In this document: in pieces, positions 8,588 to 18,296 of the stretch | Layout of the letters: every line of letters starts with the position of its first letter | Position numbering within the stretch: the first letter of the stretch is position 1 | Assembly (NCBI RefSeq): GCF_029633865.1 | Contig: NC_079216.1 | Coordinates: 17,910,005-17,974,004 of the forward strand | Reading direction: 5' to 3' | Length of the DNA: 64,000 nucleotides | Source: Lampris incognitus | Taxonomy: Eukaryota; Chordata; Actinopteri; Lampriformes; Lampridae | Position numbers and translations under genes: made by a program | The notes under the pieces: model-generated | Databases searched by the model: none | What the model was told of the DNA's origin: nothing | What the model saw: the letters and a program-made list of their open reading frames with translations, nothing else

Positions 8588-10177
8588 TCAAACATGAAAG
8601 GTTGACACAAAGTCCTCTAGGTGGCCAGGGCGTAAACGTGTGCGAACAGGTCGCGGGGCGGCCTGAGGCTGGGCAGGCCGAGGTGGGGAGGGAGATGGCA
8701 GGGGGAGCTGAGGCCCAGAAATGTCTGGGGCCCGTGTAGGAGCTGCATGAAGCCCCGGGGCGTCTCGCCATGCCGAGGGAATGGCTAAGGTTGTGTCACC
8801 AGCTGTGTGTGGCGGAGCTGACACCTTCCGTAGACGACTGGAGTGCCACCGAGTGCCATTGCTGAGGAGGTAAGTGGCTGGGCCCAGCTGACGGGTGACT
8901 TGGAGAGGAGAGGACCAGTATGAAGCCATTTTATTGTCCCTGAGGGGCCTGCGGACCCTGACCCAGTCTGACACATTGATGTCTGGCACCCTGGTTCGTT
9001 TTGACTGGTCAAACCGTTGCTTCATCCGCGTCTGCTGACGAGTGACTGAGGCTCTGACCCCAGAGGGAGGTACCTGGGGTGTGGAGGGGCGGAGCCTGTC
9101 AAGGGGCATGCACAGTTCCCGGCCTAGCATGAGAGGGGCTGGGGAGACGCCTGTGGTCGAGTGCTGTGTGGCCCGATAGTGCAGCAGAGTGTGACGGATG
9201 GCCTGCGTGAAAGAGCACCCTTGGGCCATGTGTGCTCTGAGGCCGTTCTTCAGTGACTGGTGAAAACGTTCAACGCCGCCATTGGCCTGGGGGTGGTAGT
9301 ACGCAGTGCGTATATGACGGATGCCCTTGCTTTCGAGATAAGCAGTGAACTCCGCAGAGACCAGCTGAGGGCCGTTGTCAGTGGTGATGGTCTTTGGGAG
9401 GCCCCAGCGAGAGAAAAGAGAGTCCAGGAAGTCGATGATGATCTGTGAGGTCACAGTGCCGGAAGTGGTGAGTTCAGGCCATTTTGAGTGTAGATCATAG
9501 GCGACCACCATGAAGCGTTGGTGGTGGGGAACTCCATGGATCTCACCACAAATGTCCAACTGCAGGTGTTCCCAGGGCTGAGAGGGCCAGGCGAGAGGTT
9601 GCAGGGGTGGGGGAGCCTGGTGGCCAGTCTTGCCACTCACAAGGCAGGCAGAACAGTCCTTCACCAGAGCCTCAATATCTCTGTCTATCCCCGGCCACCA
9701 CACCAGGTCTCGGCAGCGCTGTTTCAGTTTCACAATGCCCAGGTGGCCTTCATGCGCCATATTCAAAACACGTGCACGGAGAGCAGCTGGGACCACTGTG
9801 CAAAACCCACGTGCCACGCAGGTGTCGTTCCAGCAGGGGAGCTCCTGTCTGACTCGGGCGAACGCAGCCAGCTCCTCTGGGACCTTGTGAGGCCAGCCGT
9901 TCTGGATGTAGGTGCAGAGCTGGGAGAGGACAGGGTCCTGTTCGGAGGCTGCCCTCAGCTTCTGCAGAGAGACAGTGGCCTGAAGGGGTGTGTGTAGCAT
10001 TTGGACAATGTCCTTTTCCACACAGTCAGTGTCCGTCTGTGGAGCTGGGGTGGAGACAGAGCGAGAGAGCAGGTCGGCGACAACATTGTCTCTGCCTGGG
10101 GTGAACTGCAGGCTGAAGTTGTACTGGCGGAGGCGGTCAGACCAGCGGTGCAACCTCAGGGGTTTGTGGCCTGTCAC
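8588..10177 (-). CDS. Gypsy pol: end of RNase H and integrase
   Basis: About 529 codons. It begins in the RNase H C-terminal end ('LRLHRWSDRLRQYNFSLQF', 'GRDNVVADLLSRS'). It then shows an integrase zinc finger (H-H-C-C in 'HEGHLGI...C..C', roughly residues 140-185), the catalytic core with Asp in 'LDICGEIHG', Asp in 'TTDNGPQ' and Glu in 'GGVERFHQSL', and a C-terminal basic/SH3-like region. A Pro-rich tail ends at the polypurine tract. The nominal start is not a real start: this is the continuation of the upstream frame, separated by the 19-bp duplication. The integrase itself has no internal stop. Confidence 0.9.
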   Translation of the reverse strand: MTGHKPLRLHRWSDRLRQYNFSLQFTPGRDNVVADLLSRSVSTPAPQTDTDCVEKDIVQMLHTPLQATVSLQKLRAASEQDPVLSQLCTYIQNGWPHKVPEELAAFARVRQELPCWNDTCVARGFCTVVPAALRARVLNMAHEGHLGIVKLKQRCRDLVWWPGIDRDIEALVKDCSACLVSGKTGHQAPPPLQPLAWPSQPWEHLQLDICGEIHGVPHHQRFMVVAYDLHSKWPELTTSGTVTSQIIIDFLDSLFSRWGLPKTITTDNGPQLVSAEFTAYLESKGIRHIRTAYYHPQANGGVERFHQSLKNGLRAHMAQGCSFTQAIRHTLLHYRATQHSTTGVSPAPLMLGRELCMPLDRLRPSTPQVPPSGVRASVTRQQTRMKQRFDQSKRTRVPDINVSDWVRVRRPLRDNKMASYWSSPLQVTRQLGPATYLLSNGTRWHSSRLRKVSAPPHTAGDTTLAIPSAWRDAPGLHAAPTRAPDISGPQLPLPSPSPPRPAQPQAAPRPVRTRLRPGHLEDFVSTFHV

Positions 10178-11087
10178 AGATGTGGACAGCAGTCACAGAT
10201 GTGGACAGCAGCACTGTCAGGGCCTGGTGATCTGTCCTGAGGGTGAAGGAGCGGCCATAGAGGTAGAGGTGCCACCTTTCACAAGCCCAGATACAGGCTA
10301 ACGTCTCACGCTCACCCACGGAGTACCGCTGCTCGGTCAGGTTGAGGGCACGGGAGGCGAAGGCGATGGGCTTCTCCACACCATTCTGGGTTTGAGATAG
10401 CACAGCCCCTATCGCTGTGGCTGATGCGTCACAGGTCACAAAGGTGGAGCTGGAGATGTTGAAGTGAGCCAACACTGGTGGTGAAGTCAGTTCAGTCTTG
10501 AGATCACGCACAGCGTCACTGCATGCCTTTGACCACACCCATGGCTCGTCCTTACGCAGCAGATGGTGCAGGGGGGCTGTGGTCGCAGAATACTGGGGAA
10601 GAAACATCAGGTAGTAACTTGTCATACCCAGGAAGGAGGCGACCTGGGCGACCGAACTGGGCTCAGGGATGGCCTGAATGGCGTCCACGTTGGATTGTAG
10701 TGGAGTTACACTGCTCGCTGACAGCCGGAACCCCACGAACTCGATGGCTGGCACAGAGAGGACACATTTCTCAGCATTGAGAGTTAGCTTGTGCTTGGAC
10801 AGGGCTGCGAAGACCATGTTGAGGCGCTTGTCGTGGATTTCACTGGTGGGCCCGTGTACCACTATATCGTCCAGATAAATGGCCACGCCCAGTATGCCAG
10901 CCAGCACGGAGACCATGATTTTCTGGAAGCAGCTAGGGGCGGAGCTGAGACCGAAAGGCATCCTGGTGTAGCGAAACACTCCTGCATGTGTCACAAAGGC
11001 TGTGAGGTTTTGGCTGCTGGGGTGGAGGGGCACCTGTAAGTACCCCTGTCTGAGGTCGAGCTTGGAGAACACCTCAGAGCCATAGAA
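10137..11087 (-). CDS. Gypsy pol: reverse transcriptase and RNase H
   Basis: Minus-strand frame in phase with the upstream gag-pro frame; only the TAG at 11088-11090 separates them. It shows 'FSKLDLRQGYLQVPLHP', 'YTRMPFGLSSAPSCFQ', the active site 'AIYLDDIVVH', then RNase H ('FVTCDASATAIGAVLS', 'LRTDHQALTVLL'). After 'TDHQALTVLL' the frame is lost at the 19-bp tandem duplication. There is no initiation codon at 11072; the frame is open from the TAG. Confidence 0.9.
   Translation of the reverse strand, partial: FYGSEVFSKLDLRQGYLQVPLHPSSQNLTAFVTHAGVFRYTRMPFGLSSAPSCFQKIMVSVLAGILGVAIYLDDIVVHGPTSEIHDKRLNMVFAALSKHKLTLNAEKCVLSVPAIEFVGFRLSASSVTPLQSNVDAIQAIPEPSSVAQVASFLGMTSYYLMFLPQYSATTAPLHHLLRKDEPWVWSKACSDAVRDLKTELTSPPVLAHFNISSSTFVTCDASATAIGAVLSQTQNGVEKPIAFASRALNLTEQRYSVGERETLACIWACERWHLYLYGRSFTLRTDHQALTVLLSTSVTAVHICDRPQTPEVAPLV
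10174..10211. repeat. 19-bp tandem duplication causing a pol frameshift
   Basis: The 19-bp unit 'tcacagatgtggacagcag' occurs twice back to back (10174-10192, 10193-10211). Because 19 is not a multiple of three it breaks the RNase H reading frame, which resumes in the frame of 8588-10177. Confidence 0.95.
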
Positions 11088-12644
11088 CTAAGCAGTGAGT
11101 TCTTCTGAGGTGGGCAGTGGATACTTATCAGGGACCACTGCCTTATTTACTGCACGTAGATCGACGCAGACACGCAGGCCCCCCGACTTCTTCTTAGCCA
11201 CCACGAGGTTTGAGACCCAAGGTGACGCGTCCACCAGTTCAATGATGCCAGCTTCCAGCAGTTGTTGCAGCTCGGCGGAGACCCCATCACGGAGAGCCAA
11301 CGGGATGCGGCGCAGTGGCTGGATGAGAGATTTCCCAGCAGGGTTGAGGAGAGGTTGATGAGCGAAGGCGGAGAGGCAGCCCAGCCCCATAAAGAGCGAT
11401 GGCCACTTCTGCTGCCAAGGTGTGGCAACAGTCAGGATTGCTGCCCCCCTTGTGTCTAAGAGGGAGAACCCCAGAGCAGAGAACAGGTCCAGGCCCATCA
11501 GGTTGGCCCCACGGTGTGCCACATGAAAAACTGCATTGGGCACCAGCTTGGTTCCATAGCGGACAGTCACTTGGAGAGAGCCAACCAGATCGATTTTGGA
11601 GTCACCATACCCACAGAGGACAGCTGAGGGTGCGGACAGTGGCAGTGAACCGAAACATTGACTGTAGGTATCAACATTCAGGAGAGACACACCTGCACCG
11701 GTGTCCAACAGCAGGGGGATGCACACATCATTAATGTTGACTGTGCATGATTTGAATGACACTGGCCCAGAGCTCACCTTGTGAATGACGGCGGTTGAAG
11801 ACTGGGGGGTGTGGCCCTCTGACCCAGCCGGGGAAGATCGACAGACGTTGGCAAAGTGATTTTGCTTACCGCAGCTACGGCATGTCTGGCCACGGGCAGG
11901 GCAGTTCTGAGCCCTTGAAACATGAGCCCGAGACCCACAGTTACCACAGGACTGTTGAGGGCGGGGCCGAGAACGCCGTCGTTGCAGTTGCAAGACGTCC
12001 CCAGTGGAGTCGGCGCCCGCCTCACTCTGGCTGGGTTGCGTCCCGAGGGGCAGCCGTGAGTAGAGGGAGGAGTCGTTGGCAGCTTGAGTTGAGGTGGCCA
12101 CTTGCTGTGTATTTAGCACAGCAGCATACTCAGCTGCTCCCTCAACCTGTAGTGCGATGGTAATTGCTCTGGACAGCAGCAGATCGTCTTTTTCCAGCAG
12201 GAGAGTCTCACGCACCTTTGCGTTGTTGGTGTGTTCGATTAGCTGGTCGCGAACCATCTCGTCCTGAAGCGTGCCAAACTTGCATGAGCTAGCTAGCCCC
12301 CGCAAATTACCTACATACTGCTGCACAGACTCACCAGGCAGTTGGTGTCGCTGACGGAATATAAATCGCCGAAGGAGGGCACTCTGTGGAGCAGCGAAAT
12401 GGGTGCTCATAAGTCCCACAGCTTCGTCAAAGTTTGTGACGTTCCCCAGAGTCCCGAGCACACGATGACCCTCTGCTCCCAAGCAGTGTAGCAAAAGAGC
12501 CGTCTTCCTAGCCTGGCTCACGTCGTCGAGCCCTGAGGCGATGATGTAATTTTCAAAACTATGTAGCCAGCGAGTCCATGGTACCGGAGGCTCGCCAGGT
12601 AATGCCAGGAAGGGGGCAGATGGTGGGAGAGAGATATCAGCCAT
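11088..12644 (-). CDS. Gypsy gag, protease and start of reverse transcriptase
   Basis: The likely start is the ATG at 12642-12644 (MADISLPPSAPF); the nominal start at 12656 is a TTG inside the primer-binding region. The order is a Gag capsid-like part ('YIIASGLDDVSQARKTALLL'), a zinc-knuckle region with a Cys pattern around 'CGNCGSRAHV' and a CCHC knuckle 'CRSCGKQNHFANVC', a retropepsin site 'LLLDTGAGVSLL', and the start of reverse transcriptase ('GLRVCVDLRAVNKAV'). The frame ends with a TAG at 11088-11090 after 'SEELTA', in the middle of reverse transcriptase. Gag and pol share one frame, as in several Gypsy lineages. Confidence 0.9.
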   Translation of the reverse strand: MADISLPPSAPFLALPGEPPVPWTRWLHSFENYIIASGLDDVSQARKTALLLHCLGAEGHRVLGTLGNVTNFDEAVGLMSTHFAAPQSALLRRFIFRQRHQLPGESVQQYVGNLRGLASSCKFGTLQDEMVRDQLIEHTNNAKVRETLLLEKDDLLLSRAITIALQVEGAAEYAAVLNTQQVATSTQAANDSSLYSRLPLGTQPSQSEAGADSTGDVLQLQRRRSRPRPQQSCGNCGSRAHVSRAQNCPARGQTCRSCGKQNHFANVCRSSPAGSEGHTPQSSTAVIHKVSSGPVSFKSCTVNINDVCIPLLLDTGAGVSLLNVDTYSQCFGSLPLSAPSAVLCGYGDSKIDLVGSLQVTVRYGTKLVPNAVFHVAHRGANLMGLDLFSALGFSLLDTRGAAILTVATPWQQKWPSLFMGLGCLSAFAHQPLLNPAGKSLIQPLRRIPLALRDGVSAELQQLLEAGIIELVDASPWVSNLVVAKKKSGGLRVCVDLRAVNKAVVPDKYPLPTSEELTA

Positions 12645-12659
12645 CCTCGTCGCCAATAT
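12645..12659 (-). other. Candidate primer-binding site of the Gypsy element
   Basis: TTGGCGACGAGG directly follows the 5' LTR end on the minus strand and precedes the gag ATG. Position and the initial TGG fit a primer-binding site; I do not name the tRNA. Confidence 0.5.
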
Positions 12660-12855
12660 TGTATTTTTAAATCACTTCAGGACACAGCGCTGTCGCTCGA
12701 CACAACCTCTCCGTGGCATTCTTTATTTAGACTGACACGGCATCAAAGGCAGACCCGATCAAACAACCCAGAGCCCGCAGGCATCACCAATCGATCCCAG
12801 CACAATAGAACAGCACCAATCAAATGCAGCACTGTTGATGTGTGCAGACATAACA
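12660..12855 (-). repeat. 5' LTR of the Gypsy element
   Basis: About 196 bp, minus strand TGTTATG...AAATACA, with an AATAAAG signal. It is a direct repeat of 8380-8563 and carries a short extra stretch ('gcccgcaggcatcacc') absent from the 3' LTR. Confidence 0.85.
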
Positions 12856-14030
12856 CACGGTAAATCAGAAAGACAACAAAACCACAGCTCGACTGAGCGG
12901 AGGCGGCAAGAATAACCAGAAAACTGGCTGGACAACCATAACTTAACCCTGCGTTAACCTGCCAGGGCAACCCTGACTTAATCCTTAGTTCCTGGGTTGA
13001 ATTCTATCCCCAATACGTGTCCACCACAATAGAATCAATATCAATAAAGTAGCAGAGAGATATGGACTGTAACAAAAACTGAGTCTCTGACAGTATTTGT
13101 TGGAGCTGTAGTCCCGGTGTGAGCTGCTCGCAGTGTTACTGGCTAACAGGGTTGTGAGAACAGAGCGCGGTGGAGCCGAGGGTTGGTGTTCCCAAAACGG
13201 AATTTAATTTAAAACTGTCAAAAAATCATTTTTTTCTTGCTTTAGCACAAACTAAGTGAGCCATGCCCTGAGTGGCTATATCCTCACTTTGAGATAAATC
13301 AGCCCTTCCACCCATTGCCAATACATAATTTTGGAGGGTAATTTCCCTGCATTCAGTGTGCATAAGATGGTCCTCACCCTCCAGTAATTAATTTCCTGTG
13401 AGGCAGAATAAACAAAACCTAAATCGAACAGGGCATTAGTTGTAAGAGTTGGAGATGATAACTCCCTGTATGAGCGGTGGAATTGTCCGAGCCGAGGCAG
13501 ACAACAGGGACAAAGTGTGTCAACAGACAGTAACAAAGTCATTTACCACGCTCCTTAAGTAAGCTATAGTTCAGTCATTTGCTCGGCCACAGCCCAGGGG
13601 AGGAAGTCCTGTACTACCCACCGCTTCACCCATTTTATTGTCGTTATCTCCTGGGCTACATACACCCATCGCTCTCTGAGTTCATTAACAAACAGATAAG
13701 GACATTTCAGTCAAGTTGACACCTGCTGTCGGAAAAAAAGGGCTATCACCTCTGCATTTGCGTTTGAGGAGTTGAAGATAGCCCCTTTGCCAGGGATAGT
13801 ACACCAGAGATAAGAGTTACAAGCAAGCCCATCCATAAAGCGCCACTGCAAGGCAAATTAGCAAGCTTGAACCAGACCATGATGCACAGCAATAAAAGGG
13901 GCGGTTGAAGGGGATCAGGCCCCAATATATGACATGGAGCCCAAACAGTGTTGGTTGCTTCCAACAGTATTAAATGTGCCTGATTTTGTTTTTGCCCTGG
14001 TAGCCTAAAGCCTTGTTGTTTTTTGGGTTC
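12856..14030. other. No gene recognised
   Basis: Unique-looking DNA between the Gypsy element and the SINE. Minus ORFs at 13276-13542 and 13746-14159 have no recognisable domain; the second runs into SINE sequence. Confidence 0.4.
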
Positions 14031-14219
14031 CCCCGCCTTTTTTTCCCCAATTGTACTTGGCCAATCACCCCACTCTTCCGAGCCATCCCGGTCGCTGCTC
14101 CACCCCCCTCTGCTGATCTGGGGAGGGCTGTAGACTACCACATGCCCCTGCTGATACAAGTGGAGTCGCCAGCTGCTTTTTTCACCTGACAGTGAGGAGT
14201 TTCACCAGGGGGACGTAGT

Positions 14220-14935
14220 CAAGGCTGGATTACGGACCGGTGATGCCGGGCGAGTGCCCCAGGGCCTCGGACCATATAGTAGGGATCCCCAATCATACCC
14301 TGCACAGGACGTTTGTTCCAACCGGCCTAAGCCAGTCTCTATTGATGCAGGGGCCCCAAGCTACAGTCTCTACTGATGCAGGGTCCCAAGCTACAGATTC
14401 TCTATTGATTCGGGGCCCCAAGCTACAGTCTCTACTGATGCAGGGCCCCAAGCTACAGATTCTCTATTGATGCGGGGCCCCAAGCTACAGTCTCTACTGA
14501 TGCAGGGCCCCAAGCTAAAAGGTCTCTATTGATGCGGGGCCCCAAGCTACAGTCTCTACTGATGCAGGACCCCAAGCTACAAAGTCTCTATTGATGCGGT
14601 GGCCCCAAGCTACAGTTTCTATTGATGTGGGGTCCAAGCTAAAAAGTCTCTATTGATGCGGGGCCCCAAGCTACAGTCTCTACTGATGCAGGGCCCCAAG
14701 CTACAAAGTCTCTATTGATGCTGTGAGCTGCTATTCTCATTTCTGTTTGTTTTTTTGATTCAAAATTGTGTTGTACTTTGTAGTCACCATCCGAATCCCA
14801 TGCAGATTGGCATAACGTCGACTACCATGTTGGGTATTTGCATTAGTTTTAGTATTCTTTGCGTAGCCTATCTGACGGGGCGGGGGCAATGGACGTGCAT
14901 GCCCTGGGGCCCCCTGGTGAGTTAATCCGGCCATG
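14220..14935 (+). mobile_element. Non-autonomous hAT-type MITE with internal minisatellite, copy 1
   Basis: Perfect 8-bp duplications GACGTAGT flank it (14212-14219 and 14936-14943). The ends form a 13-bp inverted repeat, CAAGGCTGGATTA against CATGGCCGGATTA. Eight-bp duplications and short terminal repeats fit the hAT superfamily. The interior holds a dimeric minisatellite (14331-14725) and a right part shared with the inverted copy at 22704-23389; about 190 bp present in that copy are missing here. No transposase. I do not recognise a published family. Confidence 0.85.
14331..14725. repeat. Dimeric minisatellite (about 30 + 32 bp units)
   Basis: Twelve full and one partial unit of 'tctctaYtgatgcRgggg' plus 'ccccaagctaca' alternate between two types, 'attgatgcgg' and 'actgatgcag', giving a higher-order period of about 62 bp. 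The same alternating units, about five, sit at the same place in the copy at 23130-23275. Confidence 0.9.
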
Positions 14936-15190
14936 GACGTAGTGTGTGTATGTGTGTGGGCGGGGGGAGGATAACGCTATCCCCCCCAACAGGCGCTCCA
15001 ACCAACCAGAGGAGGCACTAGTGCAGCGACCAGGACACAAACCCACATCCGGCTTCCCACCCACAGACACGGCCAATTGTGTCTGTAGGGACACCTGACC
15101 AAGCCGGAGGTAACATGGGGATTCGAACCAGCAATTCCCATGTTGGTAGGCAACGGAATAGACCACTACGCTCCCCAGATGCCCCCTTAA

Positions 15191-15959
15191 AGCCTTGTTT
15201 TAAAGGTACAGTTCACATATGGATTTTATAAGAAAAAGGGCTATACAAATTATTATCATCATTATAATTAGTATCACTAGTAATCATCATTACATTTACG
15301 TATATAGCGCTTTTCTAGACAGTAGTATTACTGTAGTAGCAGCAGTAGTTGTGGTAAATTTTTATTGATTGCCATGTACTTTTCACAAACATAGAATTTG
15401 AATTGGTTTGATGCTCACATAGAAAACCATATAGGAATTTCTTTTAGAATATTGCACAAAGATAGTTTAAAGATATAAAGACAAATATCTAGGAAACCGT
15501 GCATCTAGTACCTTTATTTAGATTCTGCAAAGCCAGTCACGGTTATAAAACAATTTTCTAGCACAAATACGACCATAACCAGTTTTCAGATAAAATAAGT
15601 GAAGTGTTTCGGGGGGAACAGGTGCATTAATAGGATCGGCATTCAGCCAATGACAACATTTACATGCACACCATATACCAAGGTCCTTATTCTAAATAAG
15701 GTCACAGTCTGAAAAGCTGTTTGCATGTCTTGTTTATAAATTCCCTTTTTAGTTTAACTTTATTGATCCCTTTGCCAAAATAGAAATTTGACATTTTGCT
15801 GCCTTATATTGTGCAGAATGAGATCAACTTGGCATGGGTCCCCGGGCATTGGGGTGAAGTGGCTCCATCTGGAATCAAACAACCCTCTGATGGTTGTAGT
15901 GTTGTTAGTTCACTGAGAGAGCCGTGAAACCGGAGTCAAATTCCATGTTTCTGCAAACC
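15191..15959. other. No gene; LINE-tail-like fragments
   Basis: 'tttacgtatatagcgctttt' (about 15296-15315) and 'tttaactttattgatccctt' (about 15752) resemble LINE 3' ends of fish genomes. Otherwise nothing recognised. Confidence 0.35.
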
Positions 15960-15993
15960 TACACTCAGTGGCCACTTTATTTGGTACACCTTG

Positions 15994-16728
15994 CTAGTAC
16001 CGGGTTGGACCCCCTTTTGCCTTCAGAACTGCCTTAATCCTTCGTGGCATAGATTCAACAAGGTACTGGAAACATTCCTCAGAGAGTTTGGTCCATATTG
16101 ACATGATAGCATCACGCAGTTGCTGCAGATTTGTCGGCTGCACATCCATGATGTGAATCTCCCGGTCCACCACATCCCAAAGGTGCTCTATTGGATTGAG
16201 ATCTGGTGACTGTGGAGGCCATTTGAGTACAGTGAACTCATTGTCATGTTCAAGAAACCAGTCTGAGATGATTCGAGCTTTATGACATGGCGCATTATCC
16301 TGCTGGAAGTAGCCATCAGAAGATGGGAACACTGTGGTCATAAAGGGATGGACATGGTCAGCAACAATACTCAGGTAGGCTGTGGCGTTGACACGATGCT
16401 CAATTGGTACTAAGGGGCCCAAAGTGTGCCAAGAAAATATCCCCCACGCCATTACACCACCACCAGCAGCCTGAACCGTTGATACAAGGCAGGATGGATC
16501 CATGCTTTCATGTTGTTGACGCCAAATTCTGACCCTACCAACCGAATGTCGCAGCAGAAATCGAGACTCATCAGACCAGGCAACGTTTTTCCAATCTTCT
16601 ATTGTCCAATTTTGGTGAGCCTGTACGAATTGTAGCCTCAGTTTCCTGTTCGTAGCTGACAGGAGTGGCCCCGGTGTGGTCTTCTGCTGCTGTAGCCCAT
16701 CTGCATCAAGGTTTGACGTGTTGTGCAT
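15994..16728 (-). pseudogene. Tc1/mariner transposase, catalytic part
   Basis: The C-terminal two thirds of the transposase: first Asp in '[12 protein letters not shown]', second in 'YFQQDNAPCHKARI', Glu in '[14 protein letters not shown]', ending 'LKAKGGPTRY' and stop. It would cut and paste the element at TA sites. Upstream of 16728 the frame contains stops and a shift, so it is not joined to the N-terminal piece. Confidence 0.85.
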
Positions 16729-16850
16729 TCAGATATGCTCTTCTGCATACCTCGGTTGTAATGAGTGGTTATTTGAGTTACTGTTGCCTTTCTATCAGCT
16801 CAAACCAGTCTGGCCATTCTCCTCTGACCTCTGGCACCAACAAGGCATTT

Positions 16851-17033
16851 TCACCCACAGAACTGCCGCTCACTGGATATTTTCTCTTTTTCGGACCATT
16901 CTCTGTAAACCCTAGAGATGGTTGTGCGTGAAAATCCCAGTAGATCAGCAGTTTCTGAAATACTCAGACCAGCCCGTCTGGCACTAACAACCATGCCACG
17001 TTCAAAGTCACTTAAATCACCTTTCTTCCCCAT
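16851..17033 (-). pseudogene. Tc1/mariner transposase, N-terminal helix-turn-helix
   Basis: 'MGKKGDLSDFERGMVVSARR' followed by 'LSISETADLLGFSRTTISRV' is the first helix-turn-helix of the DNA-binding domain. It starts at an ATG suitably placed behind the inverted repeat. The second DNA-binding subdomain (16730-16850) has stops and a frameshift. Confidence 0.8.
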
Positions 17034-17182
17034 TCTGATGCTCGGTTTGAACTGCAGCAGATCGTCTTGACCATGTCTACATGCCTAAATGCATTGAGTT
17101 GCTGCCATGTGATTGGCTGATTAGAAATTTGCCTTAACGAGCAGTTGGACAGGTGTGCCTAATAAAGTGGCCGGTGAGTGTA

Positions 17183-18292
17183 CATGGCCAATAAACGTGA
17201 TTCTGATTCTGTTAGTCAGCCCATGCAAGGCAATCTATAGGATTACCTGGTTAGTCCTGGGATTTAAACTGGCAGACCTCTGACTACTGGATCACGTCAT
17301 TCATCACTTGATGATCAGCTTGCCCTTTTTCATATCCCAGTTTAACCACGCATAGTCTGCATGTTAAATGGCCCTTTGGGCAGCACAATGCAGATATGTC
17401 TCTGATTTGAAGATTTTTATGCAGGCCTGTTTCTCACTCAGCACTTTCTTGATGAATAAAAACAACACAATTCCATAGATTATGAAGTAGAGCTGGAGAT
17501 TGACGAGGTAGAGGCCAGAAAAAAAACTGGGTGGTCTCTCAGCCGTAGCCGCCAACAAAACAATCATCGAGAGGTAGCGTGTCACTGAAGCAGTAAATTC
17601 CATCCGCTCTGAACCTTGCAAAATCAGTGAGATTTGAAAAATGGTTGAACATCAATGTAGAAGCCAAAAGCAAACAAAAAAATGCATTGCTGCATGCTGG
17701 TAATGTGTAGTTGCTGCTGGCGGGGGGGGGGGGGGGGGACTCGTATGCTTGATCAGAATAGGAGAAAATATAGTGGTGTTTTGCCAGCATGTTAATGGGG
17801 ATTCCAACGTGGTTGTGCATGAAGATGCTGAATGGTGAATCACTGACATTTTACTTTTACATTTTCTAACTCACTAACATGCCCCTTGGTTTTTGAGCCC
17901 AAGGCCATAAATGACATACCCAAACTAAAGTGGCGGTAGCTCTTAAATGCTTTAGAATATAAAATGCATAACCCTGGTCGTTCCAGAAAGACTTAAGTAA
18001 GTATTACTGAAACTGAGTTGTAGAACTTCGAAATATAGTGTAAATTGAATTTTATATTCGCCTGAAAAAGAAATCATTGTTTGAGTGGAAACAACTTCCT
18101 TGAACCTGTGACTGGTTGGAGCTATTGCCATAAGTCTTACCTGCATCTTTAAATGTTATTAAATAGTCTTAAGTCATGAGCATTTTACATTGTTTTTATT
18201 ATGGAATATACTCCAAAATGCCCTTCTAGAGTCTCCTAATAGGCATCGTATGCTTAATGATGTTAATGGCCTTTTGGAGTGTGCAAGACAGC
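17183..18292. other. No gene confirmed; G-run
   Basis: 'aataaacgtgattctgattctg' right after the Tc1 end is a LINE-tail-like piece. A G homopolymer (about 17721-17737) is present. The minus ORF at 17364-17621 contains a hydrophobic stretch ('LQLYFIIYGIVLFLF') but matches nothing I know. Confidence 0.35.
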
Positions 18293-18296
18293 ATAT

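Larger units (their letters stand above)
8380..12855 (-). mobile_element. Nearly complete Ty3/Gypsy LTR retrotransposon
   Basis: Two direct LTRs (12660-12855 and 8380-8563) enclose gag, protease, reverse transcriptase, RNase H and integrase in canonical Ty3/Gypsy order on the minus strand. A long polypurine tract lies just before the 3' LTR. The whole gag-pro-pol lies in one reading direction with only two breaks: one in-frame TAG (11088-11090) and one 19-bp tandem duplication (10174-10211) that shifts frame. No envelope gene and no chromodomain are seen. By its reverse transcriptase and integrase it resembles the K02A2.6/mag-type group; this placement is a judgement. I see no matching target-site duplication outside the LTRs. 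Confidence 0.92.
14031..15190 (-). mobile_element. tRNA-derived SINE (family A), copy 1, split by a hAT MITE
   Basis: The 3' part (14031-14219: 'ccccaattgtacttggccaa', 'ccatcccggtcgctgctcca') and the tRNA-like 5' part (14944-15190, minus strand with the B-box 'ggttcgaatcccc') together equal one SINE. The same full SINE is uninterrupted at 19348-19792 and 56075-56505. The interrupting element at 14220-14935 duplicated GACGTAGT. Confidence 0.85.
15962..17180 (-). mobile_element. Tc1/mariner transposon, DD36E type (Incomer-like)
   Basis: About 30-bp inverted ends (cactcagtggccactttat against cactcaccggccactttat) lie between TA dinucleotides (15960-15961 and 17181-17182), the Tc1/mariner target duplication. 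It encodes a minus-strand transposase in two pieces. Between the second catalytic Asp (QQDNAPCH) and Glu (NPIEHLW) I count 36 residues, i.e. DD36E, the hallmark of the Incomer family rather than DD34E Tc1. Confidence 0.88.

Noticed and set aside
11088..11090. Programmed stop-codon readthrough in gag-pol
   Set aside because: The TAG lies within the reverse transcriptase, not at a gag/pol border, so a nonsense mutation is simpler.
14331..14725. CRISPR-like array
   Set aside because: Units are contiguous tandem repeats without unique spacers, in a eukaryotic MITE.
17364..17621. Possible membrane protein exon (hydrophobic stretch)
   Set aside because: No matching splice pattern, an overlapping competing frame, and no similarity I recognise.
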